NCBI GenBank assembly: GCA_002315555.1
Contig: DCHF01000036.1
Span: 1-35,109, forward strand
Source of the DNA: Lachnospiraceae bacterium UBA1759
GTDB taxonomy: Bacteria > Bacillota > Clostridia > Lachnospirales > Lachnospiraceae
DNA: 35,109 nucleotides
Direction: 5' to 3'
The notes under the pieces were generated by a model. The model had not been told where the DNA came from, made no database searches, and saw only the letters and a program-made list of their open reading frames with translations. This document shows positions 1 to 7,919 of the stretch, in pieces. The position numbers were made by a program, and so were the translations under genes. Positions within the stretch are counted from its first letter, which is position 1, and each line of letters starts with the position of its first letter.

Positions 1-19
1 CTCAACAGGGTCACGACCC

Positions 20-63
20 TAATATAAAAACGGAGGATTTTCGCCTAAGGCATCAATCCTCCG
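20..63 (-). terminator. Rho-independent terminator of the polY-yolD operon
   Basis: Read on the minus strand, a 9-bp stem (CGGAGGATT paired with AATCCTCCG, plus-strand 31-39 and 55-63) encloses a loop with a small inner GCC/GGC hairpin and is followed by TTTTTATATT. The right arm overlaps the stop codon of the yolD-like gene at 53-55, so the gene ends inside its own terminator. A second small palindrome (AGGGTC-AC-GACCCT, 7-20) lies just beyond and has no assigned role. Confidence 0.7.
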
Positions 64-466
64 GAAAACCGATGATGTTTTCAAACCGGACGGTCCTTCC
101 GTCCGTAAATGTAAGCGCCCGTTCAAGGTCATCGACCTTTTTCAGTGTACCGCTTACGACCGTATAAGATCCGCCTTCCTTAAACAGGTCGGGAACAAAG
201 CAGGACAGTGTCACCAACGGATGTCCGGCCTCTTCTTCCCGGAGACTTGTTAACCGACGGCGGATCTTTTCGTTTTCCTCCTCCGTAAGCTCGACTTTTT
301 CATCCACGAGCCGGGCCGCTTCATCCGTGGAATCCTCGTAGCCTGTGAGTGCTTTAAAAGGCGAAAACTGGGCAGCGCGCGAGGTCATCGGCTGCGGCGG
401 ATGCTTCTTCGAGCGATGGTTCGTAAGCCCGATGATATCGTCATAGTTCTTCGTATTTCCGATCAT
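53..466 (-). CDS. YolD-like family protein
   Basis: A 137-residue protein recognised as YolD-like from the block SRAAQFSPFKALTGYED (about residues 29-45) followed by an EAARLVD segment. The middle is a charged helical stretch of about 35 residues, and the C-terminal half has the beta-strand character usual in this family. YolD-like proteins are commonly encoded beside Y-family polymerases of the UvrX/UmuC type in Firmicutes and are thought of as UmuD-like accessory proteins without the protease part; the biochemical role is not firmly established. The ATG overlaps the stop codon of the polymerase gene (ATGA, 463-466), so the two are probably translationally coupled. There is no signal peptide or membrane segment. 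The family call is firm, the function inferred. Confidence 0.85.
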   Translation of the reverse strand: MIGNTKNYDDIIGLTNHRSKKHPPQPMTSRAAQFSPFKALTGYEDSTDEAARLVDEKVELTEEENEKIRRRLTSLREEEAGHPLVTLSCFVPDLFKEGGSYTVVSGTLKKVDDLERALTFTDGRTVRFENIIGFPED

Positions 467-1977
467 CCCTTATGCCCTCCGATCTGTCCGTTCCGTTCGA
501 TGGCCGTTGCGCCTTCCTGCAGGTTCATTCCCTTCAGGATCGCATTCTTTCCGAACTTTTTCTTGATCTCGAGCTGCGCCTTCTGAAGCCGCTTTTCGCG
601 CTCATCAAGCTCCGCCTCCCGTTTATTCTTTTCTTCACGTTCTGCGGGATCCGTAAACAGATCGAACTGTTCAAAGACTTCCTTCTTTTCCGTTTCAGGA
701 ACTACGCGGTTTGCGGTCACATAGATCCGCCGTACCAAAAGCGCCGGGTCCGTGATCTCATCATACAGCTTCAGGACCTTCTCCATGATGAGACGGGTAG
801 AAGAGGTCTGTTTTCCGAGGTTCACCGAACCGTGCGCATCCTTTGGGATCCGGCGGCCGTAACGATCCTCCTTCACTTCTCCGAGGTAGTTCCGTCCCTC
901 TTTCAGATTGTCGATGTCATAGCCCATATGCAACACGATCTGGTCGCATACAAGCCCCTTGTCCACCAGGTCCAGGACGAGCATATCCGTCATTTCCTGC
1001 ACAATAAGACGCGCTTTTTCAAAATCATACGGATGCTGGAGGACCTGTCCGGAGCCCACGGAATTGTTCTCCGGTGTATAGGCCTTGATATCGCTGATCC
1101 GGCAGGGCTCGTAGCCCCATGCGTGGTCGATCAGAAATTCCGCATTGACGCCGAAAAGACGGTATAGCAGGTCCTCGTTGTAAAAATCGTTGTCTTTTCC
1201 GATCGAGCACCGGGCGATGTCTCCCATCGTATACAGGCCGTTTTGCTCCAGTTTTTTAGCGATGCCGGGGCCCACACGCCAGAAGGCTGTAAGCGGCCGA
1301 TGGCTCCAGAGCTTCTTCCGGTAGTTCATTTCATCGAGCTCCGCAATGCGGACGCCGTCTTCATCGGCCGGGATGTGCTTCGCGACGATGTCCATCGCGA
1401 TCTTGGCCAGATAAAGGTTCGTTCCGATGCCCGCAGTCGCCGTGATTCCGGTCTCCTTCAGCACGTCCTTGATCATCTTGAGCGCAAGCTCATGCGCCGT
1501 CAGCCCGTAGGTATTGAGATAATCCGTCGCGTCGATGAAGACTTCATCGACCGAGTAGACATGAATATCCTCCGGGGCGATGTATTTCAGATAAATGCTG
1601 TAGATCTTCGTACTGATCCGCATATATTCCGCCATACGGGGAACGGCTGTGTGAAAAGCGATCTTAAGCGACGGATCGCGGTTCAGCTCGTTAATGTCCG
1701 CGGATTCTCCGGTAAAGGTACCGTGCGGCGCGCGGATCAGTCTTTCCGCATTCGCTTCCTTCACTTTCTGCACGACTTCAAAAAGGCGCGGACGTCCCGG
1801 GATGCCGTAGGTCTTCAGGGAAGGAGAGACCGCAAGACAGATGGTCTTTTCCGTGCGTGAGACATCGGCCACGACCAGATTGGCGGTCATCGGATCCAGA
1901 TTCCGGTGCATGCACTCCACGGACGCATAAAAGGACTTTAAGTCGATTGCAATATAAGAACGGATCTTTTCAGCCAC
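463..1977 (-). CDS. Y-family DNA polymerase (UmuC/UvrX/DinB type)
   Basis: Translesion DNA polymerase of the ImpB/MucB/SamB (UmuC) family, 504 residues. Catalytic carboxylates are visible in the first motif (YIAIDLKSFYASVE, Asp12) and the second (VYSVDEVFIDA, Asp144-Glu145). A helix-hairpin-helix-like thumb segment with RVGPGIAKKL follows, then a little-finger region, and a highly charged tail of about 70 residues. The open frame extends 31 codons further upstream, but a GTG at 1977 sits 7 bases after AAAGGAGG and begins at the conserved N-terminus, so I chose it. The -10 box of the likely promoter lies inside that upstream extension. It is the first gene of a two-gene unit with the YolD-like protein, a pairing usually linked to DNA damage responses. 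No beta-clamp peptide was identified with certainty. Confidence 0.92.
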   Translation of the reverse strand: MAEKIRSYIAIDLKSFYASVECMHRNLDPMTANLVVADVSRTEKTICLAVSPSLKTYGIPGRPRLFEVVQKVKEANAERLIRAPHGTFTGESADINELNRDPSLKIAFHTAVPRMAEYMRISTKIYSIYLKYIAPEDIHVYSVDEVFIDATDYLNTYGLTAHELALKMIKDVLKETGITATAGIGTNLYLAKIAMDIVAKHIPADEDGVRIAELDEMNYRKKLWSHRPLTAFWRVGPGIAKKLEQNGLYTMGDIARCSIGKDNDFYNEDLLYRLFGVNAEFLIDHAWGYEPCRISDIKAYTPENNSVGSGQVLQHPYDFEKARLIVQEMTDMLVLDLVDKGLVCDQIVLHMGYDIDNLKEGRNYLGEVKEDRYGRRIPKDAHGSVNLGKQTSSTRLIMEKVLKLYDEITDPALLVRRIYVTANRVVPETEKKEVFEQFDLFTDPAEREEKNKREAELDEREKRLQKAQLEIKKKFGKNAILKGMNLQEGATAIERNGQIGGHKG

Positions 1978-2000
1978 CGCGGTACCTCCTTTCGAAAATT

Positions 2001-2040
2001 CTGTTAATTCATTATAACAGATTCCGCTGTTTACGTACAG
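2001..2040 (-). promoter_or_regulatory. polY promoter with overlapping inverted repeats (possible SOS-type operator)
   Basis: On the minus strand an extended -10 (TGT-TATAAT, plus-strand 2011-2019) lies upstream of the polymerase RBS; the -35 region is weak. The -10 is contained in an inverted repeat CTGTTA-N8-TAACAG (2001-2020), and a second, CTGT-N6-ACAG, lies at 2027-2040. Repeats covering both promoter halves suggest a repressor site. The CTGT/ACAG arms recall enterobacterial LexA boxes, but the spacing differs and the Bacillus-type box GAAC-N4-GTTC is absent, so naming LexA is inference. Confidence 0.45.
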
Positions 2041-2117
2041 AAAAAGTGTGGTCTCGGATCTTAATATCATTGCAAAACACTTCTTTCAGATTAGGTATTT
2101 AATCTTTTGCCAAAATG

Positions 2118-2126
2118 TGTTATGAT
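2118..2126 (+). promoter_or_regulatory. Extended -10 promoter of the DUF1292-msrA-trk operon
   Basis: TGT-TATGAT is a good extended -10 element; a -35 is not obvious at 2098-2103. Transcription would begin near 2133, giving a leader of about 43 bases before the GTG at 2176. It is divergent from the polymerase promoter about 100 bases away. Confidence 0.5.
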
Positions 2127-2175
2127 AATTCATAATATGCGTTATTGGGCCCTTGCGGACCCGGTGGAGGTTTCC

Positions 2176-2451
2176 GTGAACGAAGATTACAACGAATACA
2201 TCACATTTATCGTAAAGAATAAAAAAGGCGAGGACATGGAAATGGCCGTCGTCGAGGAATTTGAAGTCGATCGTAAGAACTACTGCGCGGCAGCGCTTGT
2301 GGAAGGCGAATACATTAACGAAGACGAGCTTTACATCTACCGCATCACAGCGGACGGTGATGATTTCAAAGCGGAAATGATCACGGATGCCAGGGAATAC
2401 GATCTTGTCGTCAAGGCGTATACCGAGATGGAGATGAAAGACCGTTACTAA
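2176..2451 (+). CDS. DUF1292 family protein
   Basis: Small acidic protein of 91 residues with the DUF1292 pattern: an opening beta strand (YITFIVKNKKGEDMEM), then VVEEFEVDRKNYCAAALVEG, and an acidic ELYIYRITADGDDF segment. Members are common in Clostridia and have no known biochemical function. The open frame can be extended to a TTG at 2107, but that start precedes the -10 element at 2121. The GTG at 2176 has GGTGGAGG 5 bases upstream and starts where family members normally begin, so I prefer it; an ATG at 2137 without an RBS is the alternative. Eleven bases separate it from msrA, so it is probably the first gene of the operon. Confidence 0.7.
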   Translation: MNEDYNEYITFIVKNKKGEDMEMAVVEEFEVDRKNYCAAALVEGEYINEDELYIYRITADGDDFKAEMITDAREYDLVVKAYTEMEMKDRY

Positions 2452-2462
2452 GGGAAAAACGC

Positions 2463-2969
2463 ATGAAAAATGCTTATTTTGCGGGCGGATGCTTCTGGTG
2501 CATCACTCCTGTGTTTATGGACACGGAAGGCGTAAAAGACGTAGTTTCGGGCTTCTCCGGAGGCATTGAAAAGGATCCCTCCTATGAGGATGTCAAGCAC
2601 CAGTTGACAGGACACAGGGAGACCGTCAAGATCACGTATGACGAAGCAAAAGTGACCTACGGACAGCTTCTCGACATTTTCCTCACGTATACCGATCCCT
2701 TTGACGGTGAAGGGCAGTTCATCGACCGCGGACGTTCCTATACGCTGGCCGTTTACTATGAAACGGAGGAAGAGCGGGAGATCACCGAAGAGAAGCTGAA
2801 AGAGCTGAAAAACGCATCGGGACGTGATGTCTTTGTGGCCGTGGAGGCCTTTACGGCTTTCTACGATGCGGAAGATTATCACCAGCATTTTTATTTGACG
2901 CATCCCGAAGAATTTGAAGAGGAGCTCATAAGCTCCGGAAGAAAGGCAGTACAGACTGTTCATGAATGA
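2463..2969 (+). CDS. msrA: Peptide-methionine (S)-S-oxide reductase MsrA
   Basis: Reduces the S-epimer of methionine sulfoxide in proteins and free methionine using thioredoxin-type reductant; cytosolic, 168 residues. The catalytic motif GGCFWC is at residues 8-13 with Cys10 as nucleophile, followed by the usual SGFSGG turn and the TGH motif. In place of the common GTQYRS loop it has FIDRGRSYT, which keeps the Asp and Tyr positions. Cys10 and Cys13 are the only cysteines visible, so a C-terminal resolving cysteine is absent and recycling may use Cys13. It follows the DUF1292 gene by 11 bases and overlaps the first potassium channel gene by 8, which implies co-transcription with potassium uptake. 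Confidence 0.9.
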   Translation: MKNAYFAGGCFWCITPVFMDTEGVKDVVSGFSGGIEKDPSYEDVKHQLTGHRETVKITYDEAKVTYGQLLDIFLTYTDPFDGEGQFIDRGRSYTLAVYYETEEEREITEEKLKELKNASGRDVFVAVEAFTAFYDAEDYHQHFYLTHPEEFEEELISSGRKAVQTVHE

Positions 2970-4341
2970 ACTGAAAGCATTCATTTCAAAAATTAAATTA
3001 TCGGACACGCAAAGGATCCTGCTCGGTTTCCTGATCACGATCATCGCAGGCAGCATCCTTCTCGCACTTCCGGCAGCTCATGCCGAAGGGACGGATATTT
3101 CCTATCTGGACGCACTCTTTACGGCAACGACCTCGGTCTGCGTTACCGGACTCGTTGTAGTGGATACCTTCTCGGCCTGGACCCTTTTCGGCAAGATCGT
3201 GATCCTGCTCCTGATCCAGATCGGCGGTTTGGGACTTGTTGCCTTTATTACCGGCGCGATGATCCTGATCAAACGGAGAGCAAATCTTTCCACGCGTCTT
3301 CTCATCGAGAATGCGTTCAATCTGGATACGATCTCCGGTATTCCGTCGTTCCTGCGAAACGTTTTTCTCGGCACGCTTGTCGTTGAATTTATAGGCGGCC
3401 TCCTGTGCATTCCGGTGTTTGTTAAAGACTTTGGCGCCTACGGCATATTCGTCGCATTTTTCCACAGCATATCGGCATTCTGTAACGCGGGCATCGATAT
3501 CATCGGCCCGGTCAGCCTGGAAGCCTATGCCGGCAACCTCTGGCTGAACCTCGTGACGATACTTCTCATCGTCCTCGGCGGCATCGGTTTCATTGTCTGG
3601 TGGGACGTGATCAATACGATCAAACGACTCAAAAAAGGCGAGATCAGGAAGGACCGCTTCTTTGAAAAACTAAGTCTTCACAGTAAGATCACCCTGACCG
3701 CGACCTTCATTCTGATCGTGGGCGGTTGGTTCCTGTTCCTGATCGGAGAGTGGACCAATCCGGATACGCTCGGACCGATGAATTTCTTCAAAAAGCTGCT
3801 TGCTTCCCTGTTCCAGTCCGTGACAACAAGAACAGCCGGCTTCGCATCGATTCCGCAGGGAAAGCTTCGTCCCTGGTCCGTTATGCTCTGTGTGATTCTG
3901 ATGTTTATCGGCGGTTCCTCCGTCGGTACCGCAGGCGGTGTGAAGACCTCCACCGTATTCCTGTTTTTCCTCTCGGCGCTGTCCGTTATCCGCGGCCGTG
4001 ACCGTATCACGGCTTTCAACCGCACCATTCCGGGCACGCTTGTACGCCGTGCGGCAGCCATTTTTCTGATCAGTATTTCTGTTCTCTGCACAGCCATCAT
4101 GGTAATGACAGTTGCGGACAAGAGCAGTTTTATCGATATTTTTTACGAGATCGCCAGTGCACTCGGTACTGCGGGCTTAAGCCGCGGTGTCAGCGGTACG
4201 ACCGGTGCCGCGGGCAAGGTGATCCTCATCATCTGCATGTATCTGGGCCGTGTAGGTCCCATCTCACTGGCACTTGCGTTTGCCAGCATTCAGGGAAAGC
4301 GAAATATTCAGTTCCCCGAACAGACGATTACGATCGGTTGA
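2962..4341 (+). CDS. ktrB: TrkH/KtrB family potassium uptake channel subunit
   Basis: Integral membrane subunit of a Ktr/Trk-type K+ uptake system, 459 residues, with the fourfold membrane-pore-membrane repeat. The selectivity-filter glycines are visible in all four pore loops: VTGL (61-64), NAGI (175-178), TAGF (291-294) and TAGL (403-406). The glycine-rich GGSSVGTAGG stretch near 318-327 matches the gating loop of the third repeat in KtrB. The length suits KtrB better than the longer TrkH. The start overlaps the end of msrA. The KtrA-like subunit follows after 26 bases and is the natural partner. The family is certain; the KtrB label rests on length, filter form and the adjacent single-RCK protein. 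Confidence 0.9.
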   Translation: MNELKAFISKIKLSDTQRILLGFLITIIAGSILLALPAAHAEGTDISYLDALFTATTSVCVTGLVVVDTFSAWTLFGKIVILLLIQIGGLGLVAFITGAMILIKRRANLSTRLLIENAFNLDTISGIPSFLRNVFLGTLVVEFIGGLLCIPVFVKDFGAYGIFVAFFHSISAFCNAGIDIIGPVSLEAYAGNLWLNLVTILLIVLGGIGFIVWWDVINTIKRLKKGEIRKDRFFEKLSLHSKITLTATFILIVGGWFLFLIGEWTNPDTLGPMNFFKKLLASLFQSVTTRTAGFASIPQGKLRPWSVMLCVILMFIGGSSVGTAGGVKTSTVFLFFLSALSVIRGRDRITAFNRTIPGTLVRRAAAIFLISISVLCTAIMVMTVADKSSFIDIFYEIASALGTAGLSRGVSGTTGAAGKVILIICMYLGRVGPISLALAFASIQGKRNIQFPEQTITIG

Positions 4342-4367
4342 TCAAACCGTGACCTAAAGGTGTTGAT

Positions 4368-5042
4368 ATGAAGAAAAAAGAAACCGTAAAATCCTATGTT
4401 ATCTTCGGTATCGGCAAATTCGGACGCAGTATTGCGGAAGAGCTTGCGGAGGCCGGACACAACGTTCTTGCCGTGGACCGCGATCCCGAGAAGGTCTCCG
4501 CCGTTGCGGATACCGTGACCATGGCGGCCGTGGCCGATGTCAATGACGCACGCCAGATGGAAAATCTGGGTCTCAGTGATTTTGATGCCGCCGTCGTTTC
4601 CACGACCGGCGATCTTTCCGCGAGTGTCATGTGCGTCATGCTGACCAAAGAGGCGGGCATTCCGCTCGTCATCGCAAAGGCATCGGATGAACGTCAGGCC
4701 AAGGTATTCGAGCGCATCGGCGCAGACCGCGTCATTATCCCCGAAAAGGACGCTGCCGCGCGCGTCGTACATACGCTTCTCAACAAGGATTATCTCGATG
4801 TATTCGAGCTTTCCGACGATATCCTGCTTGCCGAGATCACACTCCGCAAGGACTGGGAGGGCAAGAGCCTCCGCGAACTGGATCTCAGACGCAGCCACCG
4901 CATCAATGTGGCGGCCATCCGCGTGGAAGGCGACCTGTTTATCAACTGGGATGCCGACAAGCTTCTTCCGAAGGGAGCCAGCATCGTTGTCATCGCCGAC
5001 AGAAAAACTCTTGATAAGGTCATAAAGGATTCCGCAAAATGA
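4368..5042 (+). CDS. ktrA: KtrA-type potassium uptake regulatory subunit (single RCK)
   Basis: Cytosolic RCK/TrkA-type gating subunit of 224 residues. The N-terminal Rossmann nucleotide-binding fold begins with YVIFGIGKFG (glycine motif at 14-19) and an acidic residue ends the second strand (LAVDRD, 35-40), as in subunits that bind ATP/ADP or NAD(H). A C-terminal TrkA-C domain (about 140-220) contains LAEITLRKDWEGKSLRELDL; in KtrA this domain can bind cyclic di-AMP, though the ligand cannot be read from sequence. Only one RCK unit is present, typical of KtrA rather than TrkA. The stop codon overlaps the ATG of the double-RCK gene (ATGA), so translation of the two regulators is coupled. Confidence 0.9.
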   Translation: MKKKETVKSYVIFGIGKFGRSIAEELAEAGHNVLAVDRDPEKVSAVADTVTMAAVADVNDARQMENLGLSDFDAAVVSTTGDLSASVMCVMLTKEAGIPLVIAKASDERQAKVFERIGADRVIIPEKDAAARVVHTLLNKDYLDVFELSDDILLAEITLRKDWEGKSLRELDLRRSHRINVAAIRVEGDLFINWDADKLLPKGASIVVIADRKTLDKVIKDSAK

Positions 5043-6409
5043 ATATTATCATCATCGGCTGCGGCAAGGTCGGTTCGACGCTTGCGGAGCAGCTCAATAA
5101 CGAAGGTCATAATATCACACTGATCGACAAAAACGATAAGGTCCTGCAAACACTTGCAACGAACCTGGACGTTCTCGGTATCAGCGGAAACGGTGCCATG
5201 CTCGAGGTCCAGAAGGAAGCGGACATTAAGAACGCGGATCTTCTGATCGCCGCGACCGGCTCCGATGAGACCAATATGCTGTGCTGCCTTCTCGCAAAGA
5301 AGGAGGGGCACTGCCTGACCATCGCCCGTATCCGTAACCGCGAATACGAGGATGAGATCGAATATCTGAAGAGTGCGCTCGGCATTTCCTATGTCATCAA
5401 TCCCGATAAGATGTGCGCACATGAGATCGTACGTCTTCTCCGTTTCCCGTCCGCGCTTGAGATCGAGACCTTCTACAAGGGCCGCGTGGACATGGTCAAG
5501 ATCAAAATCTCCAAGAGCTCCGTTCTCTGCGACGTTGCCCTTCGCGATCTGCAGAAAAAGGCCGGTATTCCCGCGCTGATCTGCATCATCGAACGCGAAG
5601 GCAAGGTACAGATCCCCTCCGGTGACACGGTCCTTTCCGCCGGCGATGTCGTTTCCTTCATCGCAAAGCCGAGCGACGCTGCGATGTTCTGTCGCCTCTG
5701 CCGTCCGGAGACACGTCCGAACCGTTCCGTCTTCTTTATCGGTGGCGGCAAGGTCGCCAATTACTGCGCCAAGTATCTGAAATCTCGACGTAACCAGAAC
5801 CGTTATCAGTTGAAATTCATCGATATCAATCCGGATGCCTGCGCAGCTCTTTCCGAAAGCTTCCCGGACGCCACCGTCATCAATGCGGACGGTTCCAGCA
5901 AGCGTACACTGTTCGAAGAGGGCATTCAGAACGCCGACTGTGTTGTCAGCGTCACCGGCATCGACGAGGAAAATATCATCATGAGCCTCACGGTCGATGA
6001 AATTCCGGACATCCGCCTCATCACAAAGGTCAATCACATGGATCCCGCAGATATTCCGCCCAGCCTTAACGTCGGCTCCGTGGTCTGTCCGAAGATGATC
6101 ACCGCAAACGAGGTCGTCCGTTTTGTCCGTGCGCAGGAAAGCTCCAGAAACTCCAACATCGAATCCCTGTACAAGGTCGCCGGCGGAAGAGTGGAAGCGC
6201 AGGAATACGAGCTTGGCGATGAATCCGAAGTCACCAACATCCTGTTAAAGGATCTCAACTTAAAGCCCCAGACGCTGATCGCCATGATCATCCGCGATGA
6301 TAAATTCATCCAGCCGGGTGGTAACGATTACATGCAGAAGGGCGACCACGTCGTCATTATCACCGCCGCAAAGGGCGGTATCCGCGATATCAAGGACATT
6401 CTGGCATAA
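5039..6409 (+). CDS. trkA: Trk potassium transporter regulatory subunit TrkA (double RCK)
   Basis: Peripheral membrane NAD-binding protein that gates TrkH-type potassium channels, 456 residues. It holds two tandem Rossmann/TrkA-C units: the first begins MNIIIIGCGKVG (glycine motif 7-12), the second near residue 230 with VFFIGGGKVANYC. Each unit is followed by a TrkA-C domain, the second ending in HVVIITA. The length matches classical TrkA. It overlaps the upstream KtrA gene by 4 bases and lies 9 bases before the TrkH gene, its likely partner. A second glycine motif ending in Ala (GGGKVA) suggests altered nucleotide binding in the second half, as is common in TrkA. Confidence 0.93.
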   Translation: MNIIIIGCGKVGSTLAEQLNNEGHNITLIDKNDKVLQTLATNLDVLGISGNGAMLEVQKEADIKNADLLIAATGSDETNMLCCLLAKKEGHCLTIARIRNREYEDEIEYLKSALGISYVINPDKMCAHEIVRLLRFPSALEIETFYKGRVDMVKIKISKSSVLCDVALRDLQKKAGIPALICIIEREGKVQIPSGDTVLSAGDVVSFIAKPSDAAMFCRLCRPETRPNRSVFFIGGGKVANYCAKYLKSRRNQNRYQLKFIDINPDACAALSESFPDATVINADGSSKRTLFEEGIQNADCVVSVTGIDEENIIMSLTVDEIPDIRLITKVNHMDPADIPPSLNVGSVVCPKMITANEVVRFVRAQESSRNSNIESLYKVAGGRVEAQEYELGDESEVTNILLKDLNLKPQTLIAMIIRDDKFIQPGGNDYMQKGDHVVIITAAKGGIRDIKDILA

Positions 6410-6418
6410 GGTGAAACT

Positions 6419-7864
6419 ATGAATTTTAAGATCGTTTCCTACTTTTTGGGCTGGGTCCTGAAGATCGAAGCGGTGTCCATGGCCATTCCGCTCCTCATTG
6501 CGATCTGCTGCGGGGAGTCGAGCTGGGTATGGTTCCTCGTTTCCATTGCGGCCTGCCTCGCGTTCGGTATTCCGATGACGCTCAAAAAAGAAGACCGCGG
6601 CAGTTTTTATGCACGTGAAGGTTATGTGATCACCGCCCTCGGCTGGATCCTGCTTTCGCTGATCGGCGCGCTTCCGTTTTTCTTGAGCGGAAAGATCCCG
6701 AGCTACCTCGATGCCGTGTTTGAGATCGTATCCGGCTTTACAACGACCGGTTCCACGATCCTTTACGAGGTCGAGCCTTTGGGCTACGGCCTGCTGTTCT
6801 GGAGAAGCTTCTCCCATTGGCTCGGCGGTATGGGCGTTTTGGTCCTGTTGCTATCCCTGCTTCCTGCAAACGGCGGCTATAACATGGCCATCATGAAGGC
6901 GGAATCGCCCGGTCCTTCCGTTTCCAAGCTGGTTCCGAAGGTCCGCGATACCGCAAAATATCTGTATCTGATCTATAGCGGAATGACGCTTGCCGCGGCG
7001 ATCATGTATTGGATCTCCGGCATGCCGCTCTTTGATGCGGTCTGCATCGCATTCGGTACCGCGGGTACCGGCGGATTTGCGGTCCGTAATTCGGGCATGA
7101 ACGATTACAGTACGTTCACGCAGGTCCTGATCACGATCTGGATGATCCTGTTCGGCGTCAATTTTAACGTATATTTCCTTCTTGTGCGAAAGAAGTGGAA
7201 GGATGCGCTGAAATGTGAGGAGATGCGGGTATATCTCAGCCTCATCGTCGTGTTCATCGCGATCTGCACCTTTTCGACCTGCATGCATCAGAACGTTACA
7301 TTCGGATACAGCTTACACCATAGCGCATTCACCGTGGCATCGCTGATCACGACGACCGGTTTCGGAACCGTCGACTTCAGCTACTGGACGGAGTCCTGTA
7401 AGATCCTGGTCCTGTTCATCATGTTCTGCGGCGCATGTGCGGGTTCCACCGGCGGTGGTTTCAAGGTCTCGCGTCTGATCGTCATCGCGAAGGAGGCCCG
7501 CTCCGAACTGCACCTTCTGATCCATCCGAATGCGGTACGTCCCGTACGCCTGGAGGGCAAGGTCCTGGACCGTAACGTCGTCCGATCCGTAAACAGCTAC
7601 TTCATCATTTACGTGTTTCTGATCGTACTTTCCGTGTTCATCGTTTCATTGGACGGTTTTGACATGGAAACCAATATTTCCGCGGTGTTTGCGACCTTCA
7701 ACAACATCGGACCGGGTCTTTCCCGCGTCGGCCCGTATCTGAATTTCGCCGAATTTTCACCGCTAGCCAAGCTTGTTCTGATCTTTGATATGATCGCCGG
7801 TCGTCTGGAGATCATCCCGATGCTGATGCTCGTTTATCCGAAGACCTGGAGGAAGCATTTCTGA
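6419..7864 (+). CDS. trkH: TrkH family potassium uptake channel subunit
   Basis: Potassium-translocating membrane subunit, 481 residues, with about 10-12 hydrophobic segments. Filter-type motifs are TTGS (109-112), TGGF within GTAGTGGF (213-220), TTGF (312-315) and IGPG (430-433). The TrkH hallmark SHWLGGMG occurs near 132-139, and a GSTGGGFK loop near 342-349 corresponds to the gating loop. These features make it a TrkH rather than a second KtrB. It directly follows trkA, giving the full arrangement channel-regulator-regulator-channel. Sequence drift between the two channels is large, so this is not a recent duplication. It is the last potassium gene; argS starts 55 bases later without an obvious terminator. 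Confidence 0.93.
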   Translation: MNFKIVSYFLGWVLKIEAVSMAIPLLIAICCGESSWVWFLVSIAACLAFGIPMTLKKEDRGSFYAREGYVITALGWILLSLIGALPFFLSGKIPSYLDAVFEIVSGFTTTGSTILYEVEPLGYGLLFWRSFSHWLGGMGVLVLLLSLLPANGGYNMAIMKAESPGPSVSKLVPKVRDTAKYLYLIYSGMTLAAAIMYWISGMPLFDAVCIAFGTAGTGGFAVRNSGMNDYSTFTQVLITIWMILFGVNFNVYFLLVRKKWKDALKCEEMRVYLSLIVVFIAICTFSTCMHQNVTFGYSLHHSAFTVASLITTTGFGTVDFSYWTESCKILVLFIMFCGACAGSTGGGFKVSRLIVIAKEARSELHLLIHPNAVRPVRLEGKVLDRNVVRSVNSYFIIYVFLIVLSVFIVSLDGFDMETNISAVFATFNNIGPGLSRVGPYLNFAEFSPLAKLVLIFDMIAGRLEIIPMLMLVYPKTWRKHF

Positions 7865-7919
7865 TGCCGTTTTTAACGGATCCGAAAGACAATGAAAACT
7901 TCAAATAGAGAGGGAGTTT

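Noticed and set aside
4790..6037. Long open frame (415 codons) on the minus strand opposite ktrA/trkA
   Set aside because: It is a shadow of the plus-strand regulators, whose RCK motifs are unmistakable. No RBS, promoter or protein motif supports it. Similar antisense frames elsewhere were dropped for the same reason.
7867..7879. The 13-base palindrome CCGTTTTTAACGG also present at 26109-26121
   Set aside because: Two copies of a short AT-centred palindrome are compatible with chance, and the contexts differ (before argS, and before the icd promoter).
7864..7908. A 14-codon frame whose ATG overlaps the trkH stop (TGATG)
   Set aside because: Too short to judge, with no motif. The overlap alone can arise by chance; conservation in relatives would be needed.
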